DNA of 54,629 nt from an uncultured Vampirovibrio sp. (GTDB taxonomy: Bacteria; Cyanobacteriota; Vampirovibrionia; Gastranaerophilales; Gastranaerophilaceae): the NCBI GenBank assembly GCA_910583725.1, contig CAJTXZ010000001.1:177225-231853 (forward strand), read 5' to 3'. A model generated the notes under the pieces. That model saw only the letters and a list, made by a program, of their open reading frames with translations. It made no database searches and was not told the DNA's origin. Both the position numbers and the translations under genes were made by a program. Position 1 is the stretch's first letter; every line of letters begins with the position of its first letter. Positions 16,770 to 26,252 of the stretch are shown here, one piece after another.

Positions 16770-18788
16770 ATGGATATACAAGAAAAAATTGAAAAATTAC
16801 GCAAGGAAATTGAATTAAACAGCTATCTTTATTATGTTGAAGATAACCCGAAACTTGAAGATTATGAGTATGATGCACTGTTCAGGGAATTAGAGAGCCT
16901 TGAAAGTGAGCACCCGGAGCTTATTACGCCTGATTCGCCAACACAGAGGGTGGGGGGAATAAGTGAAAAATTTGAGGCTGTAGCGCACAGAATAAGGCTG
17001 TATTCTTTAGAAAATTCCAATGATGAAGCTGAATTAAAAAAATGGTATGAAAGGGTAATGAAAGACCTGCACCCAGGAAGCCAGATGAGTCTTTTTGGCG
17101 GAAGCGGGATAACTTCAAATGCCAAAGATATTGAGCTTGCCTGCGAATATAAAATTGACGGGCTTGCTGTTGCTTTGACATATAAGGACGGAAAATTTAT
17201 TCAGGGTTTAACAAGAGGGGACGGCTTTATCGGGGAAGATATTACAAATAACCTTAAAACCATAAAAAGTATCCCATTGAAATTATTTGAGCCTGTGGAT
17301 GTTGAGGTTCGCGGTGAAATTTATATGCCCGTTTCATCTTTTGAAAAACTAAACAAAAAACAGGAAGAACTTGGCCAAAAGACATTTGCAAACCCAAGAA
17401 ATGCTGCAGCAGGCTCCATCAGACAATTAGACCCTAAAATAACTGCAGAACGCGACCTTTCAATCTGGGTTTATGCGGGAATTTTTGAAGGAAAGGACGC
17501 TCCAAAGAGTCATTCTGCCACAATGAAAAGACTTAAAGAACTTGGCTTTAAAACAAATAAAGTAAGCGTGGTCAAAGGAATTGAGGGCGCGATTAAATGC
17601 ATTAAAAAAATAGACGAGGTTAGGAAAAATCTTAATTTTGCAACAGACGGCGTTGTTATTAAGGTGGATGATATTCAAAGCCAGAATGAGCTTGGGTTCA
17701 CTTCACGCGTGCCAAAGTGGGCGACAGCTTATAAGTTTCCGCCAGAAGCTGTTTGGACAAATCTTTTAAAGGTAGATTTTCAGGTTGGAAGAACAGGTGT
17801 TATTACGCCTGTTGCCATATTAAAGCCTGTAAGCCTTGCAGGGAGTGTTGTTTCAAGAGCAAGCCTGTATAATTTTGATGAGGTTAAAAGGCTTGATATT
17901 ATGGAAGGCGACAGGGTTTTAGTAAAAAAAGCCGCTGAAATTATTCCAAAGGTTTTAAAGGCTGAAAAAACAGATGCCTCAAAACCATTCAAAATGCCTG
18001 ATAGCTGCCCCTGCTGCCACTCAAAATTAATTGAAAAAGAGAATGAAGTAGGGCTTTGGTGCCCGAATAAAGACTGCGGCGATGTTTTAAAGGGCAAAAT
18101 TGAATATTTTGTATCAAAGTATGCAATGGATATTGAAGGCTTTGGTGAAAGCATTATAGCCCAGCTTATTGATAAGGGCATGGCGAAAACCTGGGCAGAT
18201 TTGTATGAATTATCGCTTTTAGATTTTATGAAACTTGATTTAATAAAGGAAAAATCCGGTACAAATTTAGTGAATGCCCTTGAAAACAGCAAAAACTGCA
18301 AGCTGAATAAATTTATAAATGCCCTTGGAATAAGGCTTGTAGGCAAAGAAAGCGCTGATATTTTATGCAGATATTTTAAAAATATCGATGAAATTAAAAA
18401 AGCAAGCCTTGAAGATTTAAACGCCATTGAAGGCATTGGCGATAAGATGGCCAAAAATATATATGAATATTTTCACAATGAAGAAAATATTGCAATCATA
18501 GAAAAAGGCTTAAGTCTTGGAATTAAGCCTGTTAATACTTATACAATAAGTGATAACTTAAAACTAAAGGGTAAATCTTTTGTTATAACTGGCACTTTAA
18601 ATGAATTTTCAAGGGACAAGGCGCAGGAAATTTTAAAATCATTGGGCGCAAAAACCCCATCGAGTGTCAGCAGAAATACAGATTATGTCATAGCAGGAGA
18701 AAACCCCGGCTCAAAGCTTGATAAAGCAAAAAGCCTTGGAATTACGATACTATCGGAAGATGAATTCAAAAAAATGGTAGAAGATTAG
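16770..18788 (+). CDS. ligA: NAD-dependent DNA ligase
   Basis: LigA seals nicks in replication and repair using NAD. The 672 residues are full length. The Ia domain carries YYVEDNPKLEDYEYD. The nucleotidyltransferase motif EYKIDG places the adenylated Lys at 128, with TRGDGFIGEDIT and NPRNAAAGSIRQLD later. The OB fold precedes a four-Cys zinc site (CPCCHSK ... CPNKDC), then helix-hairpin-helix repeats (LNAIEGIGDKMA) and a C-terminal BRCT domain (GKSFVITGTLNEFSR). An insertion around 100-118 (HPGSQMSLFGGSG) before motif I is unusual. The start lies only 23 bp from the divergent decarboxylase start, so the promoters must overlap coding DNA or each other. Confidence 0.98.
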   Translation: MDIQEKIEKLRKEIELNSYLYYVEDNPKLEDYEYDALFRELESLESEHPELITPDSPTQRVGGISEKFEAVAHRIRLYSLENSNDEAELKKWYERVMKDLHPGSQMSLFGGSGITSNAKDIELACEYKIDGLAVALTYKDGKFIQGLTRGDGFIGEDITNNLKTIKSIPLKLFEPVDVEVRGEIYMPVSSFEKLNKKQEELGQKTFANPRNAAAGSIRQLDPKITAERDLSIWVYAGIFEGKDAPKSHSATMKRLKELGFKTNKVSVVKGIEGAIKCIKKIDEVRKNLNFATDGVVIKVDDIQSQNELGFTSRVPKWATAYKFPPEAVWTNLLKVDFQVGRTGVITPVAILKPVSLAGSVVSRASLYNFDEVKRLDIMEGDRVLVKKAAEIIPKVLKAEKTDASKPFKMPDSCPCCHSKLIEKENEVGLWCPNKDCGDVLKGKIEYFVSKYAMDIEGFGESIIAQLIDKGMAKTWADLYELSLLDFMKLDLIKEKSGTNLVNALENSKNCKLNKFINALGIRLVGKESADILCRYFKNIDEIKKASLEDLNAIEGIGDKMAKNIYEYFHNEENIAIIEKGLSLGIKPVNTYTISDNLKLKGKSFVITGTLNEFSRDKAQEILKSLGAKTPSSVSRNTDYVIAGENPGSKLDKAKSLGITILSEDEFKKMVED

Positions 18789-18797
18789 GAGGAATTT

Positions 18798-19538
18798 ATG
18801 AAAAAAGCATTAAGCTTAGTTATTTTAGGTTCAGTTTGCGCCGGTGCATTGGGTTTTGGGCTTTCAAGCCTTGGTGCGCATGCAGCAGAGGTTGAAAGAG
18901 GATATATTTCAGTATATTCAGAGGCAAGCGAAGAAGCAGCACCAAATATGGCAAAAATTACATTGAGTGTTGAAACATCAGACAGAGACATTACAAAGGC
19001 AACAGAAGCTAATAAGCAGGCTGCAAATGCTTCAATTGAGGCTGTTAAAAAATTATTAGATACATCAAAGGGTGAAACAATTAAAACTACAGCATTTAAT
19101 GTATCACCTGAGTATACATACAAAGGCAATGTGAGAACATTTGTAAGGTATAATGCAAGAAACTCTGTTGAAGTTACCATTAAGGATGTTTCAAAATTAG
19201 GCAAAATAATTTCAACAGCACTAAATAACGGTGCAAATGTGGTTTCAAACCTGTCATATCTTCTTGACACCAATGAAGAAAGCTGCAATAAACTAATCCA
19301 ACAAGCTGCCAAGCAGGCAAGGGCAAGGGCAAATGCTGCAGCAAGTGCTATGGGCACAAGCATTGACGGTGTTAAGAGTGCAAATGTACAATGCACAACC
19401 AATGACTATCAGCGCCCAATGTACAGAATGAGCTTAAAGAGCGCTGAAAATGCCATGGACGCTGCAGCAGGCGTGCCTACGGAAGAAGGTACTATTAAGC
19501 TTCGCGCCAATGTTGATGCTTCATTTTTTGTTAAGTAA
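18798..19538 (+). CDS. secreted SIMPL-domain protein (DUF541)
   Basis: A 246-residue periplasmic or outer-membrane-associated protein. The signal peptide covers about residues 1-29 (KKALSLVILGSVCAGALGFG, then AHAAE). The SIMPL fold follows, with ITLSVETSDRDITKATEANK, SPEYTYKGNVRTFVRYNARN and AARARANAAASAMGT-like C-terminal helices (KQARARANAAASAMG). The molecular role of the family is poorly defined. AGGAGG overlaps the end of ligA and is followed by the ATG after 7 bp, so it is likely co-transcribed with ligA. Confidence 0.88.
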   Translation: MKKALSLVILGSVCAGALGFGLSSLGAHAAEVERGYISVYSEASEEAAPNMAKITLSVETSDRDITKATEANKQAANASIEAVKKLLDTSKGETIKTTAFNVSPEYTYKGNVRTFVRYNARNSVEVTIKDVSKLGKIISTALNNGANVVSNLSYLLDTNEESCNKLIQQAAKQARARANAAASAMGTSIDGVKSANVQCTTNDYQRPMYRMSLKSAENAMDAAAGVPTEEGTIKLRANVDASFFVK

Positions 19539-19651
19539 TATAAATTTTTATTAAAAAATTTAACAATTTTTACAGTTAACGACCAAAAAGAACAAAATAA
19601 AATATTCTCCTGTTTTATATGTATACCGCATTAATTCAGGAGAATATTATT

Positions 19652-20317
19652 TTGATTAATCTTAACAATATTAATACACAACCAATAATTTTTTCAGGAA
19701 AGAATAAAGAAGTTAAATCCGGACCAAAACGGAATAATGTAACACAATACTATACATCAAAAAACGGTAAAACAGTTGCCATATACAACAGGCTTCCAGG
19801 CAATATAGCAAAGGCAAAAGAAAAAATTGAAGGCAAAACACGGGAAGAAATTTTAAACCTTTCAGGAATTTATATTGTGCCTAATTCAGAATGGAAAAAA
19901 ATCCTTCCTAATAATATTAAGACAAGCAGAAAAGATATAGTTTTAAGCGAATACTGCCCTCCAAGGACGACATATGGTTTCAATGCACTTGGGATAGATG
20001 AACAAGAACTTTTAAAAAATGTTATAGGAACAACGGGAAGTTTTAATTTAAGAAACAGCTCGCTTGAAAGCTCCGGCTCTGTTCAATATATAGGCGGAGA
20101 TTTAGTTATCGGCCCTGAATCAGAAATTAAAGATTTAAGCTCCATTAAACTTGTAGACGGTTCTGTTGTTATAGAATGCGGCAGCCAAAAACAAGCCGAA
20201 GAAATACTGGATGAGCTTAATTTTGACCAAAATGCGCTAAATGGCAGCATTATTGTTATACCGCCTAAAGTTAACAGGCAGAAAAAACATACTAAAAAGC
20301 TTGACTATCAAGCGTAG
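19652..20317 (+). CDS. orphan protein with N-terminal F-x-G motif
   Basis: A 221-residue protein of unknown function. TTG 19652 is chosen because AGGAG lies 9 bp upstream, while the upstream ATG at 19619 has none. The N terminus INLNNINTQPIIFSGKNKE has the Asn-rich stretch then F-x-G seen in other orphans here. Later segments NLRNSSLESSGSVQYIGGDL and IKLVDGSVVIECGSQ look like short beta-helix turns (a 'leucine-rich or pentapeptide-like' sheet). The C terminus is basic. No signal peptide is seen. It is monocistronic. Confidence 0.7.
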   Translation: MINLNNINTQPIIFSGKNKEVKSGPKRNNVTQYYTSKNGKTVAIYNRLPGNIAKAKEKIEGKTREEILNLSGIYIVPNSEWKKILPNNIKTSRKDIVLSEYCPPRTTYGFNALGIDEQELLKNVIGTTGSFNLRNSSLESSGSVQYIGGDLVIGPESEIKDLSSIKLVDGSVVIECGSQKQAEEILDELNFDQNALNGSIIVIPPKVNRQKKHTKKLDYQA

Positions 20318-20405
20318 ATTATCTTTTGTACAAGAGCACAGCAGATAGCAATACAGTGTTTTTAAAAGACATTATCGACGGGTGCTTTTATATGTAATTT
20401 ACTCC

Positions 20406-21179
20406 CTAGGCGCTATGTTTATAAAGATTTTCCGTCAAGGTTTTAGCCTCTTTCCAAAGATTATCCCACTCTTCAAGAGACAAGTCTTCAAGAGGCTTTT
20501 TAGCAAGCTCTTCCATTTTTCTGAATCTGGTTTCAAACTTATTATTTGCTTTTATCAGGCACTGTTCGGCATCAAGTTTATGCCAGCGTGCTAAATTTAC
20601 AAGCGCAAAAAGAATGTCGCCAAACTCCATTTCCCTATCTTCCGGGGTTTTGGCGTGAACGAATTCTCTGAATTCAGATTTAACGCACTCAATGAGGTTT
20701 TTTTCATCAGGCCATTCAAAACCAGCTTTGACAGCCTTTTTGGATAGTTTTTCTGCTGTCATTAAAGGAGACTGCGCCTTTGAAATACCATCTAAAACGC
20801 TCTTTCTGTGCGGTTTTTCCTCTTTTTTGAGTTTATCCCAGTTTGCTAAAATTTCATCCACATTTTTTACCTTTGTATCAGAGAAAACATGCGGGTGTCT
20901 GTGTATAAGCTTTTCATTTATGCCTTTTGCAACATCTTCAAAGCAAAAACAACCTTCATCATCAGCAATCTGAGAGTGCAACACCACCTGCAGTAAAACA
21001 TCACCAAGTTCTTCCTTTAGGTGCTTCATATCATTATTGTTTATTGCATCCACTGCTTCATACGCTTCTTCAAGCATATTCTGCCTAATAGATGTATGGG
21101 TTTGCTCTCTGTCCCATTTACAGCCGTTTTCGCTCCTTAAAATTTTTATGGTTTGGAGCAATTTTTCAATCTCTGTCAT
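20406..21179 (-). CDS. mazG: nucleoside triphosphate pyrophosphohydrolase
   Basis: MazG hydrolyses NTPs to NMP and pyrophosphate and limits damage from non-canonical nucleotides. The 257-residue two-domain form is present. The first repeat shows CKWDREQTHTSIRQNMLEEA with EEAYEAVD and EELGDVLLQVVLHS. The second repeat has VKSEFREFVHA and REMEFGDILFALVNLARWH. Both EExxE-like metal sites are visible. It follows hisG in the same direction after 66 bp and may be co-transcribed with it. Confidence 0.95.
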   Translation of the reverse strand: MTEIEKLLQTIKILRSENGCKWDREQTHTSIRQNMLEEAYEAVDAINNNDMKHLKEELGDVLLQVVLHSQIADDEGCFCFEDVAKGINEKLIHRHPHVFSDTKVKNVDEILANWDKLKKEEKPHRKSVLDGISKAQSPLMTAEKLSKKAVKAGFEWPDEKNLIECVKSEFREFVHAKTPEDREMEFGDILFALVNLARWHKLDAEQCLIKANNKFETRFRKMEELAKKPLEDLSLEEWDNLWKEAKTLTENLYKHSA

Positions 21180-21245
21180 ATTATTTCCTGTAAAAATCGC
21201 TATTTATAACGGTTTTAAGCTCCGCCGAACAGTGAAAGTACAATA

Positions 21246-22115
21246 CTAGCGCACCATTTGATCAACCGTTAAGATTAAAATTCCTTGTCCACCAAGGGCT
21301 TTTAGCCTGTTTATGCTGTCATAGATTTTATCTTTATCCACAACAACATGGATAACAACATTTTTATCATCACCCCAAAGTGTTGTAACAGTAGGGGAAG
21401 ATAGCCCCGGCAAAAAAGATTTAATTTCATCCACCTTTGTTTTTGGAACATGCACCATAAGATATTTCTTTTCTTTTGCGTCTAAAACTGCATCCAGTGC
21501 AAGCAAAAGGGCATTCACCTGCTTAATTTTATCTTCATCAAGATTTTTCCTCTGCACTATGACACAGCTTGAATCCATTATTTTATCAATGATTTTCAGC
21601 CTGTTTGATTTCAGGGTGGAGCCTGTTGATGTTATATCGACAACAACGTCTGAAAGGCCTAAATTCGGGGTAATTTCAACAGCGCCTGAAACCTCAATTA
21701 TTTTAGCTTTTTTACCTTTTGATTCAAAATATTTTTTGGCAATATTCGGAAAAGACGTTGCAACATTTATACATTCGGGCAAATCTTCGGTTTTTGAATA
21801 AGTGTCAGAATCTTTTACTGCAACAACCATATCGCAATAGCCGAAGTCAAAGCGCTTAACAACATCAAGGTCAAAGCCTTCTTCTGTTACCACATCAAAG
21901 CCGGTAAAGCCTATATCGGCAACTTTGGCATCCAAAAACCTTGGTATATCCTGGGTTCGAACAAAAATTATCTGACATTTGCCATCCTGTGCTTTTATTT
22001 GCAGACATCTTTCGTCTTTGCTTTCAAAGGAAAGCCCTGCAGCGTTTAAAAGTTCGTAAATTTTTGTTGAAAGCCTTCCCTTGTTTGGAATTGCGATTTT
22101 TAATATATTGTCCAT
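21246..22115 (-). CDS. hisG: ATP phosphoribosyltransferase, long form
   Basis: HisG catalyses the first step of histidine synthesis. At 289 residues this is the long, HisZ-independent form. The periplasmic-binding-like domains carry LKIAIPNKGRLSTKIYELL at the start and DVVVDITSTGSTLKSNRL with the PRPP-binding loop. A C-terminal ACT-like regulatory domain for histidine feedback spans YLMVHVPKTKVDEI to GGQGILILTVDQ. Many photosynthetic cyanobacteria use the short HisG plus HisZ, so the long form is worth noting. No other his gene is adjacent. Confidence 0.95.
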   Translation of the reverse strand: MDNILKIAIPNKGRLSTKIYELLNAAGLSFESKDERCLQIKAQDGKCQIIFVRTQDIPRFLDAKVADIGFTGFDVVTEEGFDLDVVKRFDFGYCDMVVAVKDSDTYSKTEDLPECINVATSFPNIAKKYFESKGKKAKIIEVSGAVEITPNLGLSDVVVDITSTGSTLKSNRLKIIDKIMDSSCVIVQRKNLDEDKIKQVNALLLALDAVLDAKEKKYLMVHVPKTKVDEIKSFLPGLSSPTVTTLWGDDKNVVIHVVVDKDKIYDSINRLKALGGQGILILTVDQMVR

Positions 22116-22215
22116 TTTTCTATTCCTTTTTTTGGTCTGTCAGCCTCTTAGGGCTGGTTTTATATTGTAAAATCCAGAATAATTTTCCCAAAAACAAAGT
22201 AAAAAAGCAAAGGGC

Positions 22216-22248
22216 GCCCTAAAAGTTTTTATGTTTTGCATTTAGGGC
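22216..22248. other. hairpin upstream of hisG
   Basis: Arms GCCCTAAA and TTTAGGGC with a 17-base loop lie about 100 bp upstream of hisG on its transcript side. The role is unknown. It could be part of a leader or a second terminator. Confidence 0.35.
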
Positions 22249-22280
22249 AGAAAGGCTGCTATAAGACGCTATTTTGCAAT

Positions 22281-22318
22281 AAAAAAAAGGGCGCTGAGGT
22301 TACAAGAAAACAGCGCCC
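22281..22318 (-). terminator. intrinsic terminator of the glycine-rich gene
   Basis: On the minus strand the stem GGGCGCTG/CAGCGCCC with a 14-base loop is followed by eight Ts (22281-22288). It lies about 105 bp after the stop codon. Confidence 0.85.
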
Positions 22319-22423
22319 GAAAGTTGTTTTGTTATCGTAAATATTCAATAAAGAAGTGGTTTTATAATAGCCCCGCGGTCTGATGAACTGGTTGCCTTTA
22401 GCCATCTCTTTTAGCCCTCTTAG

Positions 22424-25174
22424 CTATCCTCCTTCATTCACATAAAACTCTTCCCATTGAATAAGAACAAGACCATTTGAGCCATTGCCTCCTTTGTAGG
22501 GGGTTGAGTTTTGTATTGAGCCTCCGCCACCTCCTGCACCTGCAGGAGAAGCGTCTTTACCATAAGGAGTTTCAGAGGGAGAGAAACATTTGCCTGATAT
22601 CATGCTTCCTCCGCATCCTCCTATGCCATCACCTGATGCTTGTGATTTATAGATACTGTTTGCACCTATTCCTCCAAAGCCATCCATACCGGGATTACCT
22701 TCATAGCTTTTAGCAGATGATTCGGTTAAATCTTCAAGTTTTCCGCCTTTGCCATGTTCTCCTTTTGTTAAGCCTCCCTCATCACCGCCTATACCACCTT
22801 TAGCTTTATATGTTCTTGTACCTATCTTAATTAATGTATCTTCTCCGTTTCCTCCTTTAGCTCCGGGTTTATACTTTGTTAAGCTGTCATGTTCAATATT
22901 TGCTGCCTTTCCTCCTTCACCTATTGTTATTTCAAGCTTTGTATTAGCAACAGCAGATACTATTATTTTTTCTTCTATTATTTCTCCTGATGAACCACCA
23001 CCTCCGTTACTGTCACCCCATTCTATGTATATATATCCATCTGCACCACGTCCGCCATTACCAGGGAAATGTCCATAGGTTGTTACACCTCCTCCTCCGC
23101 CTCCTCCTGTTCCCGGAACAGTTGCATCATATCCGTTATTCTCAGCATTACCAGGATTACCTCCATCAGAGAATGAACCATCCATTAAATATATTCCACC
23201 GCCCTTGCCACCTGATGAACCTTCGGTTGTTGTTTTACCGGGTAATCCGTTTTGTCCTCCTGATGTATTAGTATTCTGTTTTGTCCAGTCATACCAGTTT
23301 GATGTTTTTTTACCTTTTCCTAAACCAACAGATGTTGATATATTGGAAGAAGATGAATATATTCCTCCTCCACCGCCTTGTACTGTTGCAAGAACTGCTC
23401 CTGCCTGATTTAGAATATATGTATCGCCACCATTATTACCATTTGATGAATTAGCTGTTTGCCTATTTCCTCCTTGCCCTATGAAGAAATTAAGATATTG
23501 ACCTGGTGTAACATCTATTTCACCAATCCACACCTGTCCTGCTCCACCACCTGAGCTTCCGTTTGAATATGTATTATACTTGCATTTAAGAGCATTGCTT
23601 GTGGCAGACCAGGATATACGGATAGCGCCTGGTTTACCATTTTGACCTGCATTACCTCCATTACAGTAATCTGAGCCGAAGATATTGGTGGGGAGAATGC
23701 CGCCACGACCATAAACCATTGAAATCGACTTTTCAATTGCAGTAGTGCTTGTACCCGAAACGCCATATTTTGCACCGCCGCCTCCTCCGCCATAAGCATT
23801 ACAAGGACCCGTGCCACAGTAACAACTGCCTGAAGTGCAAGAACCACTCTTTGCACCTGCTGCGCCACCGCTCGTACCTGAACCGCCACCACTGCCAGCT
23901 CCAGTATATCCACCACCACCTCCGCCTCCGCCTGCTTCCGGGCCACCTCCACCACCACTTCCTGCGCCTTGATTAGAACAATGGCCACCAGTACCGCCTG
24001 CACCGCCACCTGATGCAATAAATAACACAGAATTAGAACTATTCATAACTATAGCTGGACCACCACCTCCGCCTCCGCCGCCGTCACAGCGTGACCCACC
24101 GCCACCTCCGCCTCCGCCATAATATCCACCCCTGCCGCCAGCTTTTGAATCGCCAAAGCTTCCGCCGCCATAAGAACCAAGAGTGCCACCACCATTGCTG
24201 CCTGCAGTTGCAACCTTTCCGGCATTACACCCGGCGTACGTGGCAACTCCTATGCCGCCTGCACCTCCATAGGTGCCACCCGGAGCTGATGTTCTTACCA
24301 TTGTAAAACCCTCATGAGCGCAGTTGTTAGTGCCAGGATACTCACCACCGCTTCCGCCTGCACCGGAGCTGAATCCTGCAGCCAGTGCATTATATCTGCT
24401 GCCCGTTGTAGCTATTCCCGGCATGCGGATAATATAGTTATCAGGCAGGGTGATGTTTTGTGTTTTGTAACCGCCTGAACCTCCACCGCCCCCTGCATTT
24501 TCACCCCCGGCTCCCCCAGCTCCGCAGCCTGTAACGCTCACTGCAAGAGATGATATGTTTGGCTCCCAAGAGTTATAACCGCTTGCTGAGCACTTAGAAT
24601 CTATTGCAGGGTGATATTTTGATTGGGTTTTGGTTGTAATCAAATCACTTATTTTTTGATTTCTAAACTCTCCTCCTGTTTGAGCAGGTGTTTTACTTGC
24701 AGGATTTTCATCCTTGTATTCATACCACCCCGCATTCAATGTTCCTGTTTGGTTTGCAAGGACAATACCGCCTGAGGCTCCGCCTCCTCCTGCACCTACC
24801 ATATATACTCTTATCTTTTTAACACCGTCAGGTATTTTCCAATCTCTTTCTGTTGCAGTTATTATTTTAGAGCCAAATGTTGCTCCTCCGCCTGCTCCTC
24901 CTCCGCCTATCATTGTTACCCTTACATTTACTGCATTAGATGGAATAGTGAAGGTATTTTCTTCTGTTCCATTCTTGGATACATCATCAAATATTTTAAA
25001 GTGTTCGCTTGTTTGTTTTCCTGTACCTGATACTACTACATTTTCATTAAACCTTTTTGTCATTACAGGCGCTAATGCCGCCATCAAAAGAGACGCCACC
25101 AAAAGCGCCATAAGCATTTCGACTAGGGAGAAAGCAGAATTATTTAGTTGTTTAAATACTCTTCTTTTAATCAT
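22424..25174 (-). CDS. giant glycine-rich pseudopilin-like surface protein
   Basis: A 916-residue protein with a type IV prepilin-type N terminus: basic leader MIKRRVFKQLNNSA, a predicted cut before FSLVEMLMALLVASLLMAAL, and Glu at +5. The pilin helix ends near residue 40. The rest is a Gly-rich mass (runs of up to eight Gly) with paired Cys (CSGYN-like loops) and three sheet-forming repeats, GKPGAIRISW, GADGYIYIEW and GSNGLVLIQW, near 520, 720 and 900. Pilin-like processing and export by a type II/IV system is inferred. It is far larger than ordinary pilins. Codon use in the G runs makes the plus strand CCTCCGCC-rich. A terminator follows, and its leader contains a strong hairpin element. 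Confidence 0.9.
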   Translation of the reverse strand: MIKRRVFKQLNNSAFSLVEMLMALLVASLLMAALAPVMTKRFNENVVVSGTGKQTSEHFKIFDDVSKNGTEENTFTIPSNAVNVRVTMIGGGGAGGGATFGSKIITATERDWKIPDGVKKIRVYMVGAGGGGASGGIVLANQTGTLNAGWYEYKDENPASKTPAQTGGEFRNQKISDLITTKTQSKYHPAIDSKCSASGYNSWEPNISSLAVSVTGCGAGGAGGENAGGGGGSGGYKTQNITLPDNYIIRMPGIATTGSRYNALAAGFSSGAGGSGGEYPGTNNCAHEGFTMVRTSAPGGTYGGAGGIGVATYAGCNAGKVATAGSNGGGTLGSYGGGSFGDSKAGGRGGYYGGGGGGGGSRCDGGGGGGGGPAIVMNSSNSVLFIASGGGAGGTGGHCSNQGAGSGGGGGPEAGGGGGGGGYTGAGSGGGSGTSGGAAGAKSGSCTSGSCYCGTGPCNAYGGGGGGAKYGVSGTSTTAIEKSISMVYGRGGILPTNIFGSDYCNGGNAGQNGKPGAIRISWSATSNALKCKYNTYSNGSSGGGAGQVWIGEIDVTPGQYLNFFIGQGGNRQTANSSNGNNGGDTYILNQAGAVLATVQGGGGGIYSSSSNISTSVGLGKGKKTSNWYDWTKQNTNTSGGQNGLPGKTTTEGSSGGKGGGIYLMDGSFSDGGNPGNAENNGYDATVPGTGGGGGGGVTTYGHFPGNGGRGADGYIYIEWGDSNGGGGSSGEIIEEKIIVSAVANTKLEITIGEGGKAANIEHDSLTKYKPGAKGGNGEDTLIKIGTRTYKAKGGIGGDEGGLTKGEHGKGGKLEDLTESSAKSYEGNPGMDGFGGIGANSIYKSQASGDGIGGCGGSMISGKCFSPSETPYGKDASPAGAGGGGGSIQNSTPYKGGNGSNGLVLIQWEEFYVNEGG

Positions 25175-25228
25175 TTTGTTTATTTCCTATATCTTCTTAT
25201 CTATGATTAATATTGTTTTATCTTGATT

Positions 25229-25327
25229 GTTCATTTTTCTTTCTTTGATTCAAACGCCATACGCAAAGAAAGAAAAATGAACCAAAAAGAAAGAAACGTC
25301 GGCTTTGGGTCGGATTGCGTGTGGCGT
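25229..25327. repeat. nested inverted-repeat element in the pseudopilin leader
   Basis: A perfect 19-bp stem (25229-25247 with 25264-25282) encloses a 16-base loop. The loop and the start of the right arm (25254-25266) also pair 12 of 13 with 25315-25327. The two helices share bases 25264-25266 and are therefore competing or pseudoknotted. It sits 55-150 bp upstream of the glycine-rich gene's start codon. It could be a mobile repeat or an RNA switch. Confidence 0.75.
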
Positions 25328-25423
25328 AAATATATGTTTTTTGTATTTGGTGACTTATTTGTTTATTTATTACGTTTTTACTAATTGTTTATTATTTAAT
25401 TTTTTATTTTTATTAATTTGTTT

Positions 25424-25518
25424 TCATCCCGCATTACAAAATTCCTGGAACCGGCCTAAGGGGGCCCGGCTTGCACGAAATCTGAGAATTTCGACAAGTG
25501 GAGGCAGGTTCAGGATGA
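25424..25518. repeat. short intergenic repeat with TCATCC/GGATGA ends
   Basis: A 95-bp GC-richer island with inverted terminal hexamers. It has a locally palindromic core (CCTAAGGGGGCCCGGC and AATCTGAGAATTTCG). The composition differs from the AT-rich surroundings. It resembles the palindromic-element class found scattered in many genomes, which is inference from shape. Confidence 0.5.
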
Positions 25519-26136
25519 CATATGGGCGTTGTGTGGCGGAAGACAAAAGATTTTGACCAAGGTAGTCAAATGCAACAAAGGAGAGTGGGCGAATGCCTGT
25601 ATTGCAAGTTGAATAGTTGAGCGCCAAAACACAGCATGACAAATTTTATTGCGGTGTTTTTCTGCATAAGAATAGCTGGATTAGATTAGATATATTGCCA
25701 GCAAGTACAGATAATAATCTGCATAACTTTAAATAAGCACAGTTGAATGTGCTGAAAAACAGATGTAATTTTTTCATTTTAGTAACCTTTATTTAAGATA
25801 AACAATAAAACAATTTCTTTTTGGATGTGGTTTAGAGGTATTTTTGGCATTTTTTGAGATAAAAATCAATTAAATATGTGCCAAATCAAACATAAGCCCT
25901 GCAAAATAAATATTTTTAGGGGTTGTTTTGTTATACCTATAAAGTCAATTTTACCGTTTTTTTTTTTTTGTCAAGCTCGTTTCTTCAACTTTATACAAAG
26001 TTTAATCTTGATGGTTATATTTTCATTCGCCCTTTGTTATATCATGTTCCGGGCTGAACATTAAAATGAAATGGAGTTATTTATAATCATATACAATGCT
26101 TATTGGTGGAGGGTGGGAGTTTTTAGGGGGGTGAAA
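25519..26136. other. gene-free stretch
   Basis: No credible gene is seen. A pure T-run of 14 occurs near 25960-25973. Short frames here lack ribosome sites. Confidence 0.5.
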
Positions 26137-26153
26137 TGTTACCTTTTGTAACA
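26137..26153. promoter_or_regulatory. inverted repeat upstream of the helical-repeat gene
   Basis: TGTTAC-CTTTT-GTAACA is a perfect 6-5-6 palindrome. It lies 44 bp upstream of a TATAAT box, so it is a possible operator. Confidence 0.35.
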
Positions 26154-26196
26154 ATTTTTTAAATTTATAAAATTTTAGTGCGGGGAAATTTTTTAT

Positions 26197-26202
26197 TATA
26201 AT
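26197..26202 (+). promoter_or_regulatory. candidate -10 box
   Basis: TATAAT lies 51 bp upstream of the GTG start at 26253. No good -35 element is seen at 17 bp. Confidence 0.35.
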
Positions 26203-26252
26203 AGTTGCAAGGCATAGGTGTGCAGTTTAATAAGCATAAAGGCTAAAACCAA

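Larger units (their letters stand above)
22116..22423. other. intergenic region with two hairpins
   Basis: It lies between the start of hisG and the end of the glycine-rich gene. It holds the hairpins at 22216-22248 and 22281-22318 and no open frame. Confidence 0.5.

Noticed and set aside
22477..25226. Many open frames antisense to the glycine-rich gene
   Set aside because: Pro/His/Leu-rich products are the complement of GGN repeats; the minus-strand frame has the prepilin leader and terminator.
25305..25642. Small frames on both strands in the intergenic repeats
   Set aside because: They follow the palindromic elements, lack ribosome sites and have no protein-like composition.
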